Positions 44,658-56,369 of a stretch of DNA of 64,000 nucleotides are shown here, one piece after another. Location of the stretch: NCBI GenBank assembly GCA_025200525.1, contig CM045761.1, positions 41,982,190 to 42,046,189 of the forward strand. Reading direction: 5' to 3'. The number at the start of each line of letters is the position of its first letter. Within the stretch, counting starts at the first letter, position 1. Below the pieces are notes generated by a model, which was not told the origin of the DNA, did not search any database, and saw only the letters and a program-made list of their open reading frames with translations. The position numbers and the translations under genes were made by a program. This DNA is from Camellia lanceoleosa (Eukaryota; Streptophyta; Magnoliopsida; Ericales; Theaceae).

Positions 44658-46362
44658 ATTGCTCCCTAAGTTCTATTGCCTCCACATCCTGAGGTGATAG
44701 AACCTATACCGTTTGTCCATATAGCACATCGGCTAGGACTTACTCCATCATTCATGACCGAGATCATCATACGTCGGCCTCTCATGACCAAGACTCTACA
44801 GTCTGCTTTATCAATGACCAAGAACCGAGTTCTTTAAGTCCCTTAACCGATCGTCCCTCTTGTCGAGGTTCTCTCCCTATTAAATCAAGAACTCCAAGAG
44901 TTCTATCTGCACATGAGCTGTCGCGCACGGTTTTCTCAACCGTTTCCACCATGCGTCCTTTTCTTATTGACTCGTACCTGACATGCGCTATCAGGTCGCA
45001 TCGTTTTTGTGTGCACCGCCTAACAGGCATGTTGTCCAAGGCATATTCATTTTGGTTTGCCGCCTTTTGCATTTTTAACAAAACACCTCCCTCTCTCTTC
45101 ATCTTTTCAGTTCACAAATTTGATTTTGCTCAGGCTTTTTCTCTCCTAAGAAACTGCCATTGCTTTCAAGTTTTCAAGCTCTGCAACTTGCTCCGATCAC
45201 CTCCTCCGGTGAAGCATTCACTGACCTGCTCCACTTACTGTCACTGTCTGACTCCGGCGTACCTCATACCGGCGTCATTCTCTTCGGTAAGTCGCTATTT
45301 TCCCCCATTTCAGTCTTCAATTTATTTCAAAATTTCATTGTGTTATTTGTTGCCATTGTGAATCCGTTCGTGTTCTTGAATCTTTGTCTGTGTTTTAAAT
45401 TTCATCATTCGTATGTTGAGCATGTTTGTTTGCGATTTTGCATTTGTCCAATCTTTTTCTAGGTCTACACATGCACATACGAACTGCTCATACACTTGAT
45501 GTTTTTTGTAATTTGCCACTGTCCTTGGCTTTTGCACGTCTGCACACACTTTATTCAGTGTTCTTGAATATTTATTTGTTTTCTTGAGTCTGAACCATTG
45601 TTCTTTTCTATTTTTCTTACTTTATTTCCAGGTTCTTGCCTTTGATTCCTATATCTACGTAGATTTAGGTTTGGGATTTGATCTAGAACTCTGTTCTTTA
45701 GGAAAACTGAACCAAAATCCCCTTAGATTCTCAGAAACCTTTACTCCAATGCTCTCTAGGGTTTAGCCGAGGTCCTTAAACCCACACCAAACATTCTTTT
45801 ATGAAATTTTTCCTTAATCTTCATAAGCCAACATCATGGGTATGTTTAGGTGGAGAGTCGACACCCCTTCCAGGCTAGAATACTTTAGGAAAGAGTTCTC
45901 TATCCCAACTGATGTTCACCTCAAGCTGGCAGGGGAGGAGGATTCCATCATGCATGATGGGGACTCTATGCCTTTCCCCGTAGTGGCTTTCATAGAGTGT
46001 GGACTTAGGTTTCCTCTAAATATCATTTTTTGACAAGTCCTTCATTACTACAAGCTTAACCCAATGTAGCTGGCTATTAACTCTTATAGAGTCATTAACG
46101 GTATAATTGCCTTAGCTAGCCGAGAAAAATCTAGGATAACACTAGCTGATATCCAATACTGTTATACCATGTGTGGCTAAAAAAGGCTACGTCTATTACC
46201 TCAAGCCGAGATCCACTAAGTACAAACTCATAGTCGACCTCCTAGACTCTAACAAAGGTGTTGGAGATGATTATTTCATCGTCTCGAGCAACTGGGAGTC
46301 TCCACTTGATGATGACCTCCACCTTTATCCTTTGAGCTGAACAGTGTTTAAAGAGTGTAATG

Positions 46363-46451
46363 GTAAGAACCAAGTGTCACCTTACATGCTTTTAAGTCTT
46401 TATTACTTTATTCCCTTTACATGTTCTAACGTTTGATTTTTCTACTTGCAG
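46363..46451 (+). other. intron in the antisense gene
   Basis: Donor GTAAGAAC and acceptor TTCTACTTGCAG bound an 89-bp AT/T-rich intron. The exon ends with one base of a codon (G) and the next exon supplies CT, giving GCT and continuing FKECN-ALPQRSKDF in frame. Confidence 0.75.
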
Positions 46452-47386
46452 CTCTTCCTCAGCGATCAAAAGACTTTCGCAAAGCCTTCTACCCTAGCAA
46501 AGACTTTAAGAAGCTGTTGGGCTTGCCAGTTGACCAGCGCAAAGCCCTTCTGCTGCTCAACTACATTCCAACTTACAAATCCGCGCTACCCGACATCCCC
46601 AAGAAAAGCAAGTCTCTACCTTCAGTAATAACTCCCCCTACCACTTTATCACCACGACTTGACCAAGCCTTAACCTCCAATCCAGCAGAGCAGCCATCAA
46701 CATCTGCTCCACAACTAATTCCTTCTGCTTGGCGCCAACGCCGTCGCCGAGTTCCAATCTCTGTCCCTGCCGATAGAACTCGTAGCCAAAAACGCCAAAG
46801 TACTAAGACGTCAACTTACGATCCAACCAACCCACCCACAGCACTACCAGTAATCCACTTCGGTACAAAAGTCACCGTTGTTGCCACCGCCGACAAGATG
46901 GGATGCAACAAGGCTGTTGTCGAAGACTTTTTGGTCGACATCCCTGGTGTTATGACAGTCCAATCCTTCCCATCACAATCCCAACCGAAGGCCAAGCCAA
47001 AGAGGATTAATAAGGCCAAAGCCACGACAACAGTGACTCAAATTGATTCTGAGGACACTTTGCCGATCTTTAAACTGGCCGAGGTTGAGAAGAGTGCCTC
47101 CGTCGCCGAGAAGAGGCCTGCCAACGCTGGTTCATTCGAGGTACCTTCCTCAAAGAGGCTAAGGTTTGAGGGTTCTGATCAGCCTGGAACCTTTAAATCC
47201 AGTTCCCCTTAGGCCCTGAAATTCATGGTGGGCGACCAACCTCTGTTGGCTGGCGACAGCGCGTTGGACAGTGTTGAGGTCGGCGCCACCATCTCCACTG
47301 TTGTTCTCTTGCCATCCGACATCAACCGAATGGTTGTGCTAACAGAGTATGAAAACTATGCCCTGATGATACAACATTCTGTGTTG

Positions 47387-47463
47387 GTAAGTCTTTTACC
47401 TTGTCTTCTAAAGTCTTTCAACACTTGGCCAAATTTTTACTAATCTACTTTCTTTCCTTGCAG
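47387..47463 (+). other. intron in the antisense gene
   Basis: Donor GTAAGTC (consensus) and acceptor TTTCCTTGCAG bound a 77-bp intron. Both exons are phase 0, joining IQHSVL to VIQKGHSF. Because 77 is not a multiple of three, splicing is needed to bring the two ORFs into one frame. Confidence 0.8.
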
Positions 47464-48276
47464 GTCATCCAGAAGGGTCACTCTTTCGCAGCCAAGGCCG
47501 AGGACTATAAGAATGAACTGACCAAAAAGACCAAGGAGGCAGCCAAGCTTCTCTCTTCGCTTACCAAAGCCGAGGCTCGCATCCGAGGTCTGCTTGATCA
47601 GGCCAAGACAACTGGGCTAGCCTTGAAAACAGCCAAGGACTGTATCAAGGCTGTAGAAAATGTTGCTGAGGTCGCTAAAGCCAAGGCGAAAGAGGCCAAA
47701 GAGAAAGAGTCCCAGGCCCAAACCAAGCTCCAGACAGCACTGTCTACAAAGGTAGTAGAAATCAAGGAGGCGGACGAGAAGGCTTACACCGAGGGGGTAG
47801 CCGACGTTCCCAAGGAGTACAAAAAGCAAGTCAGACAGGCATGCAACAAGGGTTACACCCTTAGTTGAATGGCTGCTCTGAAAGAACTGGCTGTTCCCGA
47901 GGACTCTCCCCTTCGAGATGAAGGCCGACTTGCAGTGCTATTCCTTCCTACCCCAAGCCAATCTGAGGATGGGGCTAGGTGGGAGGAAGATGAAGAAGAA
48001 GAAGAAGCCATGGTGGTAGCTGGCGCTGAGGGTTCTGTTGGGGCCAAGTCCCCAACTCTAAATGTGCAAGTCTTAGACTTGACTCAGGATGAGGAGGACA
48101 AGGTCTTAAAAAGTGCCTCCTCCAAAAAGATTGCTTCTGAGGTGCGCAATGCCGAGAAGAGCCTCGATCAAACTCTCCATGAAATTGACGACGAGCTCGA
48201 GGCTGAGAAGACTGCTGAGAAGATTTCCCAATTGTCTTCTGAAGCTGAAACACAGCCAGCCACTGACGCCGAATAG

Positions 48277-49475
48277 CTTAACTAGAAGCTTTTATTTTTG
48301 TACTTTGTGCTTTTTCGTTTTTGCTTTTGAACAATGTTAGCTTTAGTTTCTCCAATGTGCCCTTTTTGTACTCTAAACAAGTTATCTTTTGTAAGTCTTC
48401 CTTTTTCTTCTAAGTGTTGAATGCCTTTTCCCTTTCTATGCAAGTTTTACTACTTTCATACTTAGAATAATTTTGCATGTCTTCAAAGTATACCTTTATC
48501 TGTATAACCTCTTCAGAGTAAAATACCTCGTGCATAACTTCTAATTGTTTATCTCGGCCTTGGCTTAACACTTGAAAACATTATAAAAATATCTTCACAA
48601 GTGTTGTTTTAAACTTGCCACTTCACTCTCAGTTATCAAGACTTCTGTCTGCTATATTTCCCAAGTTTGGCAACCTGGTCATCTCGGCAAGTACGTATGT
48701 ACTTCTTGCAATATTACCTCGGCCTAATTTTAACTTGTAAATTTTTCTGAAAATTTCAACAAGTGTTAAGTCAACTCTAGCTTGTAAATTTCTTTATAGA
48801 ATTCCAACTCCCAAGCACTTTAACTTTAAACTTTTACTTGTCATTCTCCAGCTCCTTGCCCCCTAATGTGAACTTAAGTTTCACTTATGTCCACATTTAG
48901 TACGTATAGTTTTTTGCCAAAGTCAGATTCAAACAAAGACTAGCCGAGGTTCTAACCCTTAGTTTCTTTGTTAATCTAACTGAAATGCACTTAGTTTTAT
49001 TATAAGCTTAATTCTGCCGACATAGTAAGGCTATGCTAAACCAACTTAGTTCAACTCCATTATATACAAATCCAGTTTTATCTCTGCCATATAATGAGTC
49101 TAAGTTACTCGTCATGTTTCAATCAGAAACATCGCCAACTTAGTTCAACTCTATTATATGCAAGTATAATTCAACTCTGCCATATAATAAGTCTAAGTTA
49201 TTCGTCATGTTTCAATTAGAAATATCGCCAACTTAGTTCAACTCTATTATATGCAAGTATAATTCAACTCTACCATATAATAAGTCTACGTTATTCGTCA
49301 TGTTTCAATCAGAAACATCGCCAAAGGATTGGTCAGTCCAATCACACAAATTTTCAAATTCTTAAAAAATCAAGCTAAATTTTTTTTATTACTACCTCGG
49401 CTAAGAAAATCATGACATAAATTTCAAAAAAACAAAAAAGTCTAATGATAAAAAAAACTTTCAGTTGCAAGTGTT
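48277..49475. other. non-coding spacer of Element 2 with 97-bp tandem repeat
   Basis: T-rich sequence between the end of the antisense gene and the end of integrase. At 49043-49325 three copies of a unit of about 96 bp contain GCCAACTTAGTTCAACTC, CCATATAATAAGTCTA and GTCATGTTTCAAT(C/T)AGAAA. No ORF. Confidence 0.8.
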
Positions 49476-50680
49476 CTAGGGTCTTGGCAACTCATTGCCT
49501 TCATTGTCTTCAAGCCGATATGCCCCATTGCTAGTGACCGAAACGATTCTATAAGGCCCCTCCCAATTTGGGCCCAACTTTCCCTCTCTGGGATCCTTCT
49601 TGTTGCAGACGACCTTTCTTAGGATGAGGTTCCTAACTTGAAACTCTCTTGGGTTGACCTGCTTATTGTAAACCCTAGCAAGCTGTTGCTGGTATGCCCC
49701 CAGCTGAATTGCTACTCTCTCTCCCTTCTTTTTTCTAGTAGGTCCAAATCTCGGGCCAAGAATGCCTTGTTAGTCCCATTCTCTACTCCCTGGGTTCTGA
49801 TCCCAGGAATGCCAACTTCTAGTGAGATAACTGCTTCTGTGCCATAAGCCATGGCAAATGGGGATTCCCCAATTGATCTTCTCGGCATAGTCTGATATGC
49901 TCAAAGTGCATTAGGCAATTCTTCCACCCATTTTCCTTTAGCTGCTTCCAGCCTCTTCTTGATCCCATCCAAGATAGTCTTGTTAGATGCTTCTGCCTGA
50001 CCATTACTCTTAGGGAAACTTGGAGTAGAGTAATAGTTCTTGATATTGTACTTTGCACAGAAGCTTTTGATTAGCTTATTGTCAAATTATGTACCATTGT
50101 CTGCTACTATTGCCTTTGAGATCCCAAACTTGGTGATGATGTTCTTCCATATGAAGTTCTTTACATCAATGTCCCGAATCTTCATGAGGGATTTAGCTTC
50201 TACGCATTTTGTGAAATAGTCAGTTGCTACCAGCAGGAACTTTCTTTGTCTAGTTGCTTGAGGTAGTTATCCAATAAGATCCATGCCCCGCTAGGCAAAT
50301 GGCCAAGGGCTGGACACTGGGTTTAAATCTGCTGCTAGTTGATGTATCAAAGGTGCGAACCTCTGAACTTCTCACCCTTTTTGACATAAGCTTCAACATC
50401 TTTCTGCATGTGGAGCCACTAGTACCCCTGAGTAATGGCCCTATGAGCAAGTGACCTGCCCCTAACGTGGCTTCCAGATACTCCTTCGTATATTTCATAC
50501 AAGAAGTCTTCAACTTGTGAAGGATGCACAAATCTCAGAAGGGGACCAGTAAAAGACCTTCTGTAGAGATATCCTTCTGCTGTCAGACTAAACCTCGCCG
50601 ACTTCAGTTTGGTCTTGTGTGCTTCTTCGCGATCATCTGGTAGCTTCCTATCACTAAGGAATATTACTATTGTATCCATT
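49476..50680 (-). pseudogene. Element 2 integrase (broken)
   Basis: The ORF 50679-50419 includes the zinc-binding N-terminal part (FVHPSQVEDFLYEIYEGVSG, SHVRGRSLAHRAITQGY). The core follows in changing frames, with TKWVEAKSLMKIRD at about 50195, VADNGT at about 50090 and KSNGQAEASNKTILDGI-like coding at about 50008-49960. The C-terminal region has LPNAL, AYGTEAV and GKLGPNWEGPYRIVS near 49545. Stops are scattered (for example after NGT and in LPNAL-AY). No chromodomain. Confidence 0.88.
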
Positions 50681-51430
50681 CAACTTGGTCCCATCTCCAC
50701 ACACATTGCTTGTGATTAGTGGTTCCACACTTGGGCTTGACAAATAGTCAACCATTATTGTTCTTGCTTCCCCTGATTTCATTGCACTAGCCAGGTTAGC
50801 CAAGGCATCGGCATGGCTGTTAGCACTACTCTTGCCCCCGCTCCTTGTCGATTTGAACTCCCATCAACGAATAAGCGAAAGGAGTTGCTGATGTAAATAT
50901 CACAGGGCTTGAGTTTCTCTTCTTTCTTCTTCTCTGCTGTGGGGTTTTTCATCCCCAGCTGGGTCTCTTATTGTTCACATGGACATCCTAAGCCGCAACT
51001 TACCAGAGCCCGATGTGGAATGGCACCAGGTGTGAACTCGGCCACGAAGTCGGCCAAAACCTGGCCTTTGATTGCTATTCTGGGCCTAAATTCCAGGTCG
51101 TATTGGCCCAATACTACTACCTATCTGGCTACCCTGCTTGTCTGATTTCCTTATTGTAGCAGGAACTTCAAGGGATACTCAGTCAATACTACAATCTGGT
51201 GGGCTTGGAAGTAATGATTTAACTTCTTAGAAGCCATCATTAAAGCTAGTGTCAATTTCTCCAGGGGCAAGTACCTAGTCTCCAAGCCTGCTAGGGTTTT
51301 ACTTACATAGTATACTACCCTTTGTTCTCTCTTCTCTTCTCTAATTATCACTACACTCACTTCATGCTCTAAAATTGCCAAGTACAGGAATAGCTCCTCT
51401 CCAGGTACTGGATTCGAGAGAACTGAAGCT
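50681..51430 (-). pseudogene. Element 2 RNase H region (broken)
   Basis: The ORF 51381-51151 carries the Gypsy RNase H with VVYYVSKTLAGLETRYLPLEK and LTEYPLKFLLQ. Between about 51110 and 50690 the minus strand encodes fragments compatible with the second, archaeal-type RNase H of Tat elements, including NNEAEYEAL-like remnants that are hard to follow through frameshifts. I am confident of the first domain and less so of the second. Confidence 0.7.
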
Positions 51431-52400
51431 GTGGTCAGGTATCTTTCAAGTCGGCCAAGGCAACTTCATATTTTTCTGTCCATAAGAAGTTTGTGGCCTT
51501 TTTCAACAGACTGAAAAATGGTTTACCACTTATCTGAACTTCTGCTCATGAATCTGTTCAGGGCTGCGGCCCTTCTTGTCAACATCTGCACTTGTTTTGC
51601 TGACTCTGGGCTTTTCAAATCCAGGATGGCCTTGATTTGATCTGGGCTTGCCTCAATGTCCCTCATGGTAACCAAGTACCCCAAGAACTTACCAGACTTA
51701 ACTTCAAATGCACATTTTAAAGCATTAAGTTAGAGTCGATATGTTTTTAGGATGTCAAATATTGCTTTCAAGTTAGCCAGATGATCCTCAGGTTCCTTGG
51801 TCTTCACGACCATGTCGTCGATGTATACCTCCACTGTTTTGCAGATCTGATGTTTGAACATCTTGGTCACCAACCTCTGGTATGTTGCTCCTGCATTTTT
51901 CAACCCGAAAGGCATCACTTTGTAGCAATACAACCCTTTTGGGGTGATAAATGCAGTCTTCTCTTCATCAGGGGGTATATTGCTATCTGATGGTACCCCC
52001 TATGAGCGTCCAGGAAGCTCATTCTTCCATGTCCTGAAGTGGCATCCACTAATTGATCGATCTTGGAGAGTGGAAAACTGTCTTTGGGACAGGCCTTATT
52101 CAGGCTAGTAAAGTCCACGCAGACCCTCCATTTCCCGTTCTTCTTTTTTACGACCACAGTGTTGGACAACCAAGTAGGGTAGTTTACCTCTCAAATAGCT
52201 CTGGCCTCTAATAGTTTGTCCACTTCTTCCTCTACTGCCTCCACATGGATCAACGCCGGCCTCCTTGCTCGATGGATGACGGGTTTTGCTGACCTCTCTA
52301 CGTTCAGTCTATGGCATGTGACCTTGGGGTCAATGCCAGGCATCTCGTATGGCGTCCAGGAAAACACCTCTATGTTTGCTCATAAGAACAATTCTAACTC
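51431..52400 (-). pseudogene. Element 2 reverse transcriptase (broken)
   Basis: ORF 52169-51915 contains VVVKKKNGKWRVCVDFTSLN, KACPKDSFPLSKIDQLVD and MSFLDAHRGYHQI. ORF 51933-51730 continues with KVMPFGLKNAGATYQRLV and the catalytic VEVYIDDMVVK at about 51835-51800. The two overlap in different frames, so a small indel lies near 51930. The thumb and connection toward RNase H are present but contain stops. Confidence 0.92.
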
Positions 52401-52479
52401 CCTTTCCTCTCTCTCGGCCAAGCCTAAGCCGATGAGGAAGAAGTGTTCTTCATCCTCTTGCTAGACCAGAATTTTCTTC

Positions 52480-53065
52480 AAGGCTTCCTCACTTTTTTCG
52501 GCCAACTTTTTGCGACATCATCCAGGACCTCTATGTCCTCATCCTCGATCTCTACTGTCTTTGCCTCCCGTACGTTGTAGGTGGATTTCATTGCTACCAT
52601 GGAGTAATTCTTTGCCTACACCTGATCCCCTCTGACCTCCTCAATTCCATGCTCTGTTGGGAACCATAACAATTGGTGCAATGTTGAGGGAACAACCCTC
52701 ATTGTGTGCAACCATGGCCTTCCCAAGAAAACATTGTAAGGGGAGGGGGTGTCAATTACTGTGAACTTTGTGCTTACCCTCTTGGTGCCTGCCTACACCT
52801 CCAAACTTATTGCTCCCAGGGGCCACATTGGCGTTCCATTGAACCCGACCATTGGACTGTTGGACTGCTCCAGATCATCTTAGCGAAGGCCAAGCTCTTT
52901 GTAACATCTGGCATACATGATGTCACATGAGCTGCCTTGGTCAACCATAATGCGCCTTACCTGGAACTCTCCAATCTTGAAGGATATTACCCGAGCATCG
53001 TTGTGTGGATGCTGCACCATGTCTAGGTCGGCTTCAGTAAAGGACACCATTAGTCACTAGTACTC
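52480..53065 (-). pseudogene. Element 2 aspartic protease region (broken)
   Basis: On the minus strand 53000-52900 reads DARVISFKIGEFQVRRIMVD followed by QGSSCDIMYARCYKELG, the retropepsin active-site region with DQGSS in place of DSGSS. Further on, FLGRPWLHTM at about 52730-52700 is the typical flap-distal motif. At least two stops interrupt it. Confidence 0.75.
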
Positions 53066-53251
53066 GTTTGCCCTAGGCCTCTTTTGCTGGACCTGATACA
53101 CATGCTGTAACTATTTCACCCTCTGAGTCTCTTCACGTACCTAGTTCTTATTGACTTTCGAGTGAATCATATTGATCACTTGAGGTCCGTCTACTTGCGG
53201 TTGTGGTGATGGTAGAGGTGGTACTGCCGGTGCCTAGGGTAGCCTTGCTTG

Positions 53252-54861
53252 CTATTCCCTTGTTCTCGCTTCATCTACTGGGTCCTTTAAGTGACCTTGT
53301 CTTACCAGATCTTCCAGATGTGTCTTTAGGGCTCTGCACTCCTGAGTCAAATGTCTGTCCTCATTGTGGTAGGCACAATGCTTCCCAAGGCTTCTTCCCA
53401 TAAATTCGTTAGGAATCTTCTCTAGTGCTCTATAGTAAGGCTGATTCATGATCCTTTCCAGGACTTTGTAAATCGGGATTAAGAACATTGTGGTGACTGC
53501 TTGTGCAGCCCTTAGTCCTGTTTCTTGTCTATTAAAATTTGTATTACCTTGGCCTCGTTTCAGTGAGCCGTTCCTCTTCTCTTGCTTTGACGCATTTGTC
53601 CCTGGCGTGTTTTCTTTCGCTCTCGCATATTTCTCGATTCTGGCCATAAGTTCCTCCATACTTTTTGGCAATGTCTTTGCCAATGATTTTCGAAGCAAAC
53701 AGTCATCGTTCAGGTCGTTCTTAAAAGATACGACCACCACCTCTTGGTTGTACCCTGGTATTCGGTTAAACACCTCATAGTACCTTTTGGCATAAGCCTT
53801 GAGGCTTTCATCCTCGTCAATTCTCAAAGCCATTAGGGAGTCTACCCTCAACAGTTACAGTTTGTTTGTAACAAACCTGGCCACAAACATCTCGGCCAGG
53901 CCTTTCTAACTTTTCACAATTCCTTTCGACAACTTGTGAAACCAATCTGATGCAATTTTCCCAAAGGATGAGGGAAACACCTTGCAAAGCAATGGCTCGT
54001 TCCAGGTATACAGTGCCATTGAGTTCAAATACAAGCCGACGTGAAAATTAGGATTAAACTTACCGTCGTATATCTGGAATCTCGACATGTGGAACCTTTT
54101 CGGAGCCTCAAACTTGTCCAATTCTACCGAGAATGGTGTTCTCGGCTTGACTGGGGACGTGACCTTGGCATCTTGTCGTTTCCTCTGGAGGTAGTCCCTC
54201 AAATCCTCCGTAGTCCGTCCAGGAGCTCGGCTGTTAACGGATTTCAATCTTTTTGGTGTGCTGCTCCCAGTGTCGTTATGAGTCCTCTTGGACCTCCCTT
54301 CGTTCATCGTGTCAAAACAAAGCTCATTTCCTTGAACATGCCAATGTTCTTTGACGTAATTTTCTTTGGCATGATGTGTCTTTTGGGACTCTCCGCTCAC
54401 CGATTCTCCTCGCTCGACTTCCCGAGAAGGCCGATAAGAATGCTCCCTTGCCCTGTCATGCTGTGGGACTGTGGGGATTGCTTTTTGCCCCTTTTCTGGG
54501 CATCGTTCTTGGCCGTCGAAATCAGCGTGTCCTCTAATGGGAATGGTGGCTGCATGACGTTGTTCTGCATCATGAAATTGACAATCGATTGCAGGTCTGC
54601 CAATTTGTTTACCATTCCATTCATCTCGTCATTCCTCCTCAAGCATCTATCTTTCCATACCTGGAAGTCACTTTCGTTGTAATACCTGTCCTGACATGCT
54701 TTCTTCGGTACGTCTCCTTCTTGGCCGACGTTTTTTTCCCCAGGATTCTTATCCCTAGGTTTTTCGTTACAGTTGTCCTCCTCTACGTTAGGTTCGGCGT
54801 TTTTACCACTCCAATTAGGGATGTCGCCTCTAATTCTTTCTTTTTGCTTGTCGTTGGCCAT
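53252..54861 (-). pseudogene. Element 2 gag (broken)
   Basis: Starts MANDKQKERIRGDIPNWSGK at 54861, about 15 bp below the primer site. A frameshift occurs near 54400. ORF 54400-53906 holds the start of the gag domain (FHMSRFQIYDGKFNPNFHVG, LYLNSMALYTWNEPLLCKVF). A stop and the ORF 53851-53252 follow in the same frame with SLMALRIDEDESLKAYAKRY, a Lys-rich linker and the zinc-knuckle-like CAYHNEDRHLTQECRALKTH. It would form the particle. The acidic and basic N-terminal extension is usual for this clade. Confidence 0.9.
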
Positions 54862-54877
54862 CTATTCTTCTTATGTT

Positions 54878-54895
54878 TCCCACAGACGGCGCCAA
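54878..54895 (-). other. Element 2 primer binding site
   Basis: On the minus strand TGGCGCCGTCTGTGGGAA lies two to three bases after the LTR end. It is the primer-site form found in many plant Tat/Athila-type Gypsy elements. Confidence 0.85.
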
Positions 54896-54897
54896 AT

Positions 54898-55445
54898 TAT
54901 GGATGCTGATTTCCGACCACGCTGCCAAAAAGAAACTCAACAGGAGAGCACAAGGAGAATAGATTGTGCCCGAACAACCTGGCACAGAAAGATAAGACTC
55001 CGGTGGTGGTTCGTCCACTTGGGGGCTCTTCGACGATTAAGTCAGTACTCAATTTATCTCTCAAAGATAGCTAATAGTGCTTAACTCACAAACCAGAATA
55101 CAAAAAGCGTACCTTAGACCCACGAGAGTGCCTTACTTTTATAGCCAGTACTAACCTAATCCCTGTAGAAGCCTAGCTTCAATGGACTCTGGCTCAATGC
55201 CCATCCTGGACTCCCAGCCAGATAGAGATAAACTCTCTAAGAGCCTTATCTTTATCCAGACTGAGGTCCTCCCCCATTCTAGGACTCTTGTCCCTTATCC
55301 GTTCATCTCGAATTCTGGTATCTCCGCAGATAACCTCGGCCTAGCTGAGATCACCTCGGTGCCATGACCAAGATACATGGCACCTCAGCTGATACTTCGG
55401 TGTCACTTTGGCCACGTGTTTTCATTTACAAAATATGCCCCCACA
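54898..55445 (-). mobile_element. Element 2 5' LTR
   Basis: 548 bp on the minus strand from TGTGGGGGCATATTTTG (55445) to ATCCATA (54898). The terminal TACA/CACA has mutated to CATA. TATA box TATAAAAGTAAGG is at about 55143-55131 and the G-box CACGTG at 55413-55418. The target duplication ACAAC follows. Confidence 0.93.
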
Positions 55446-55450
55446 ACAAC

Positions 55451-55821
55451 ATAGCACCATTAAACATAGTGCAAAATTCAATTTAATTTAATGAGAACAT
55501 TTTTTTTCACCACAAATTAAACATCATGGGCTAAGTGCACACAAAGATAGATCTTATTGCTTCTTGGCATACTTCATGCAGAAAGCTTTTATCCTCTCAA
55601 GTCCGTTTTCAAGCAACAATAGATGGATTGGCAAAAGTCAAGCAGAGCCAATTCTTTAGTCCGACAGCAAACCCTACCACAAAAATTTATCAGAGTCTCA
55701 ATGTTAACAGAGTGGACAATAAATTAATTGTTTGAATATTATCATGTACCCAATGATTAAAAGAGGCAAGATTGTCTCCAATTTGTAAAGTGAGCTTGTG
55801 CTGTATATGTCTCCAATCAGA
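55451..55821. other. spacer, nothing recognised
   Basis: No convincing coding sequence, RNA gene or repeat. The short ORF at 55535-55735 resembles nothing I know. Confidence 0.5.
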
Positions 55822-56125
55822 TTTTTGGGCCCACTATGGATCTCTTTTAGATGATTTATTCTGTTTATTTTGTAATTTTTTATGTGTAGATTATCTAATA
55901 ATTGTAATCATATAACTTCATCATATTTGTTTTTATAAAGAACTAGAGATAAATATGATTTATTAATTAAACAAATCACCCATATTTTTGGAGAAATAAT
56001 GATGAAATTATACAATTGTGATTATTGGATAAATTTGATTTTTTCGTAAATGATCTATATATAGAAGATTACAAAATAAATGAAATAGATTATCCTAGCG
56101 GGTCTTATGCTGGACCCACAAAGCC
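55822..56125. mobile_element. foldback MITE
   Basis: About 300 bp. The left arm is TTTTTGGGCCCACTATGGATC...TTTATTCTGTTTATTTTGTAA. The reverse complement of the right arm is GGCTTTGTGGGTCCAGCAT...TTTCATTTATTTTGTAA. Arms are about 130 bp and imperfect. No ORF and no clear target duplication. Confidence 0.6.
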
Positions 56126-56369
56126 AAACTAGACACGTCCTGTTAATTTTCTAAACCAAAGACAGTCTATTTCCAAATAAAAATACATTTTACGGATTTA
56201 ATGATAAACAATTCAACAATATGTACATATTAATTACCAGGCATAATGACCACTGATTCCTCTTTAGCAAGCTTGGTACAGAAATCCATATCATCAATTC
56301 AATAATGTCTTCTAATAACGATAGGTTTATCTTGACCTAGAATGAATAAGAAGTCATAGCATTTGATGA

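Larger units (their letters stand above)
44870..48276 (+). pseudogene. Element 2 antisense gene with three introns (two premature stops, one frameshift)
   Basis: A plus-strand gene opposite the element's own sense. Coding starts at ATG 45836 (MGMFRWRVDTPSRLEYFRKE). The first coding exon resembles the domain annotated in plants as 'putative gypsy type transposon' (Pfam Transposase_28), with YYKLNP, INSYRVINGIIALA and DDYFIVSSNWESP. The middle is Pro/Ser/basic. The last exon is a long Ala/Lys/Glu coiled coil (47464-47860) followed by acidic repeats. Introns: 45287-45631 in the 5' UTR, 46363-46451 and 47387-47463. The last two rejoin the frame exactly. Interruptions are a frameshift between 46033 and 46200, a TGA at 46338-46340, a TAG at 47210-47212 and a TGA at 47866-47868. 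The transcription start is not known; CTATTAAATC at 44876 is a weak TATA candidate. Function unknown. Confidence 0.75.
44112..55445 (-). mobile_element. Element 2: complete Tat-lineage Gypsy retrotransposon, minus strand
   Basis: 11.3 kb with exact ends. The target ACAAC is duplicated perfectly at 44107-44111 and 55446-55450. LTRs are 44112-44657 and 54898-55445. On the minus strand the order is LTR, primer site (TGGCGCCGTCTGTGGGA), gag, protease, RT, RNase H, integrase, non-coding spacer with tandem repeats, antisense gene, polypurine tract (AGGGAGCAAT), LTR. The primer-site type and the antisense extra gene indicate the Tat lineage, of a different family from Element 1. No large insertions interrupt it, but gag and pol carry multiple stops. 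Confidence 0.95.

Noticed and set aside
45343..45549. Minus-strand ORF opposite the antisense gene
   Set aside because: It overlaps the 5' UTR intron of the plus-strand gene and has no domain; shadow.
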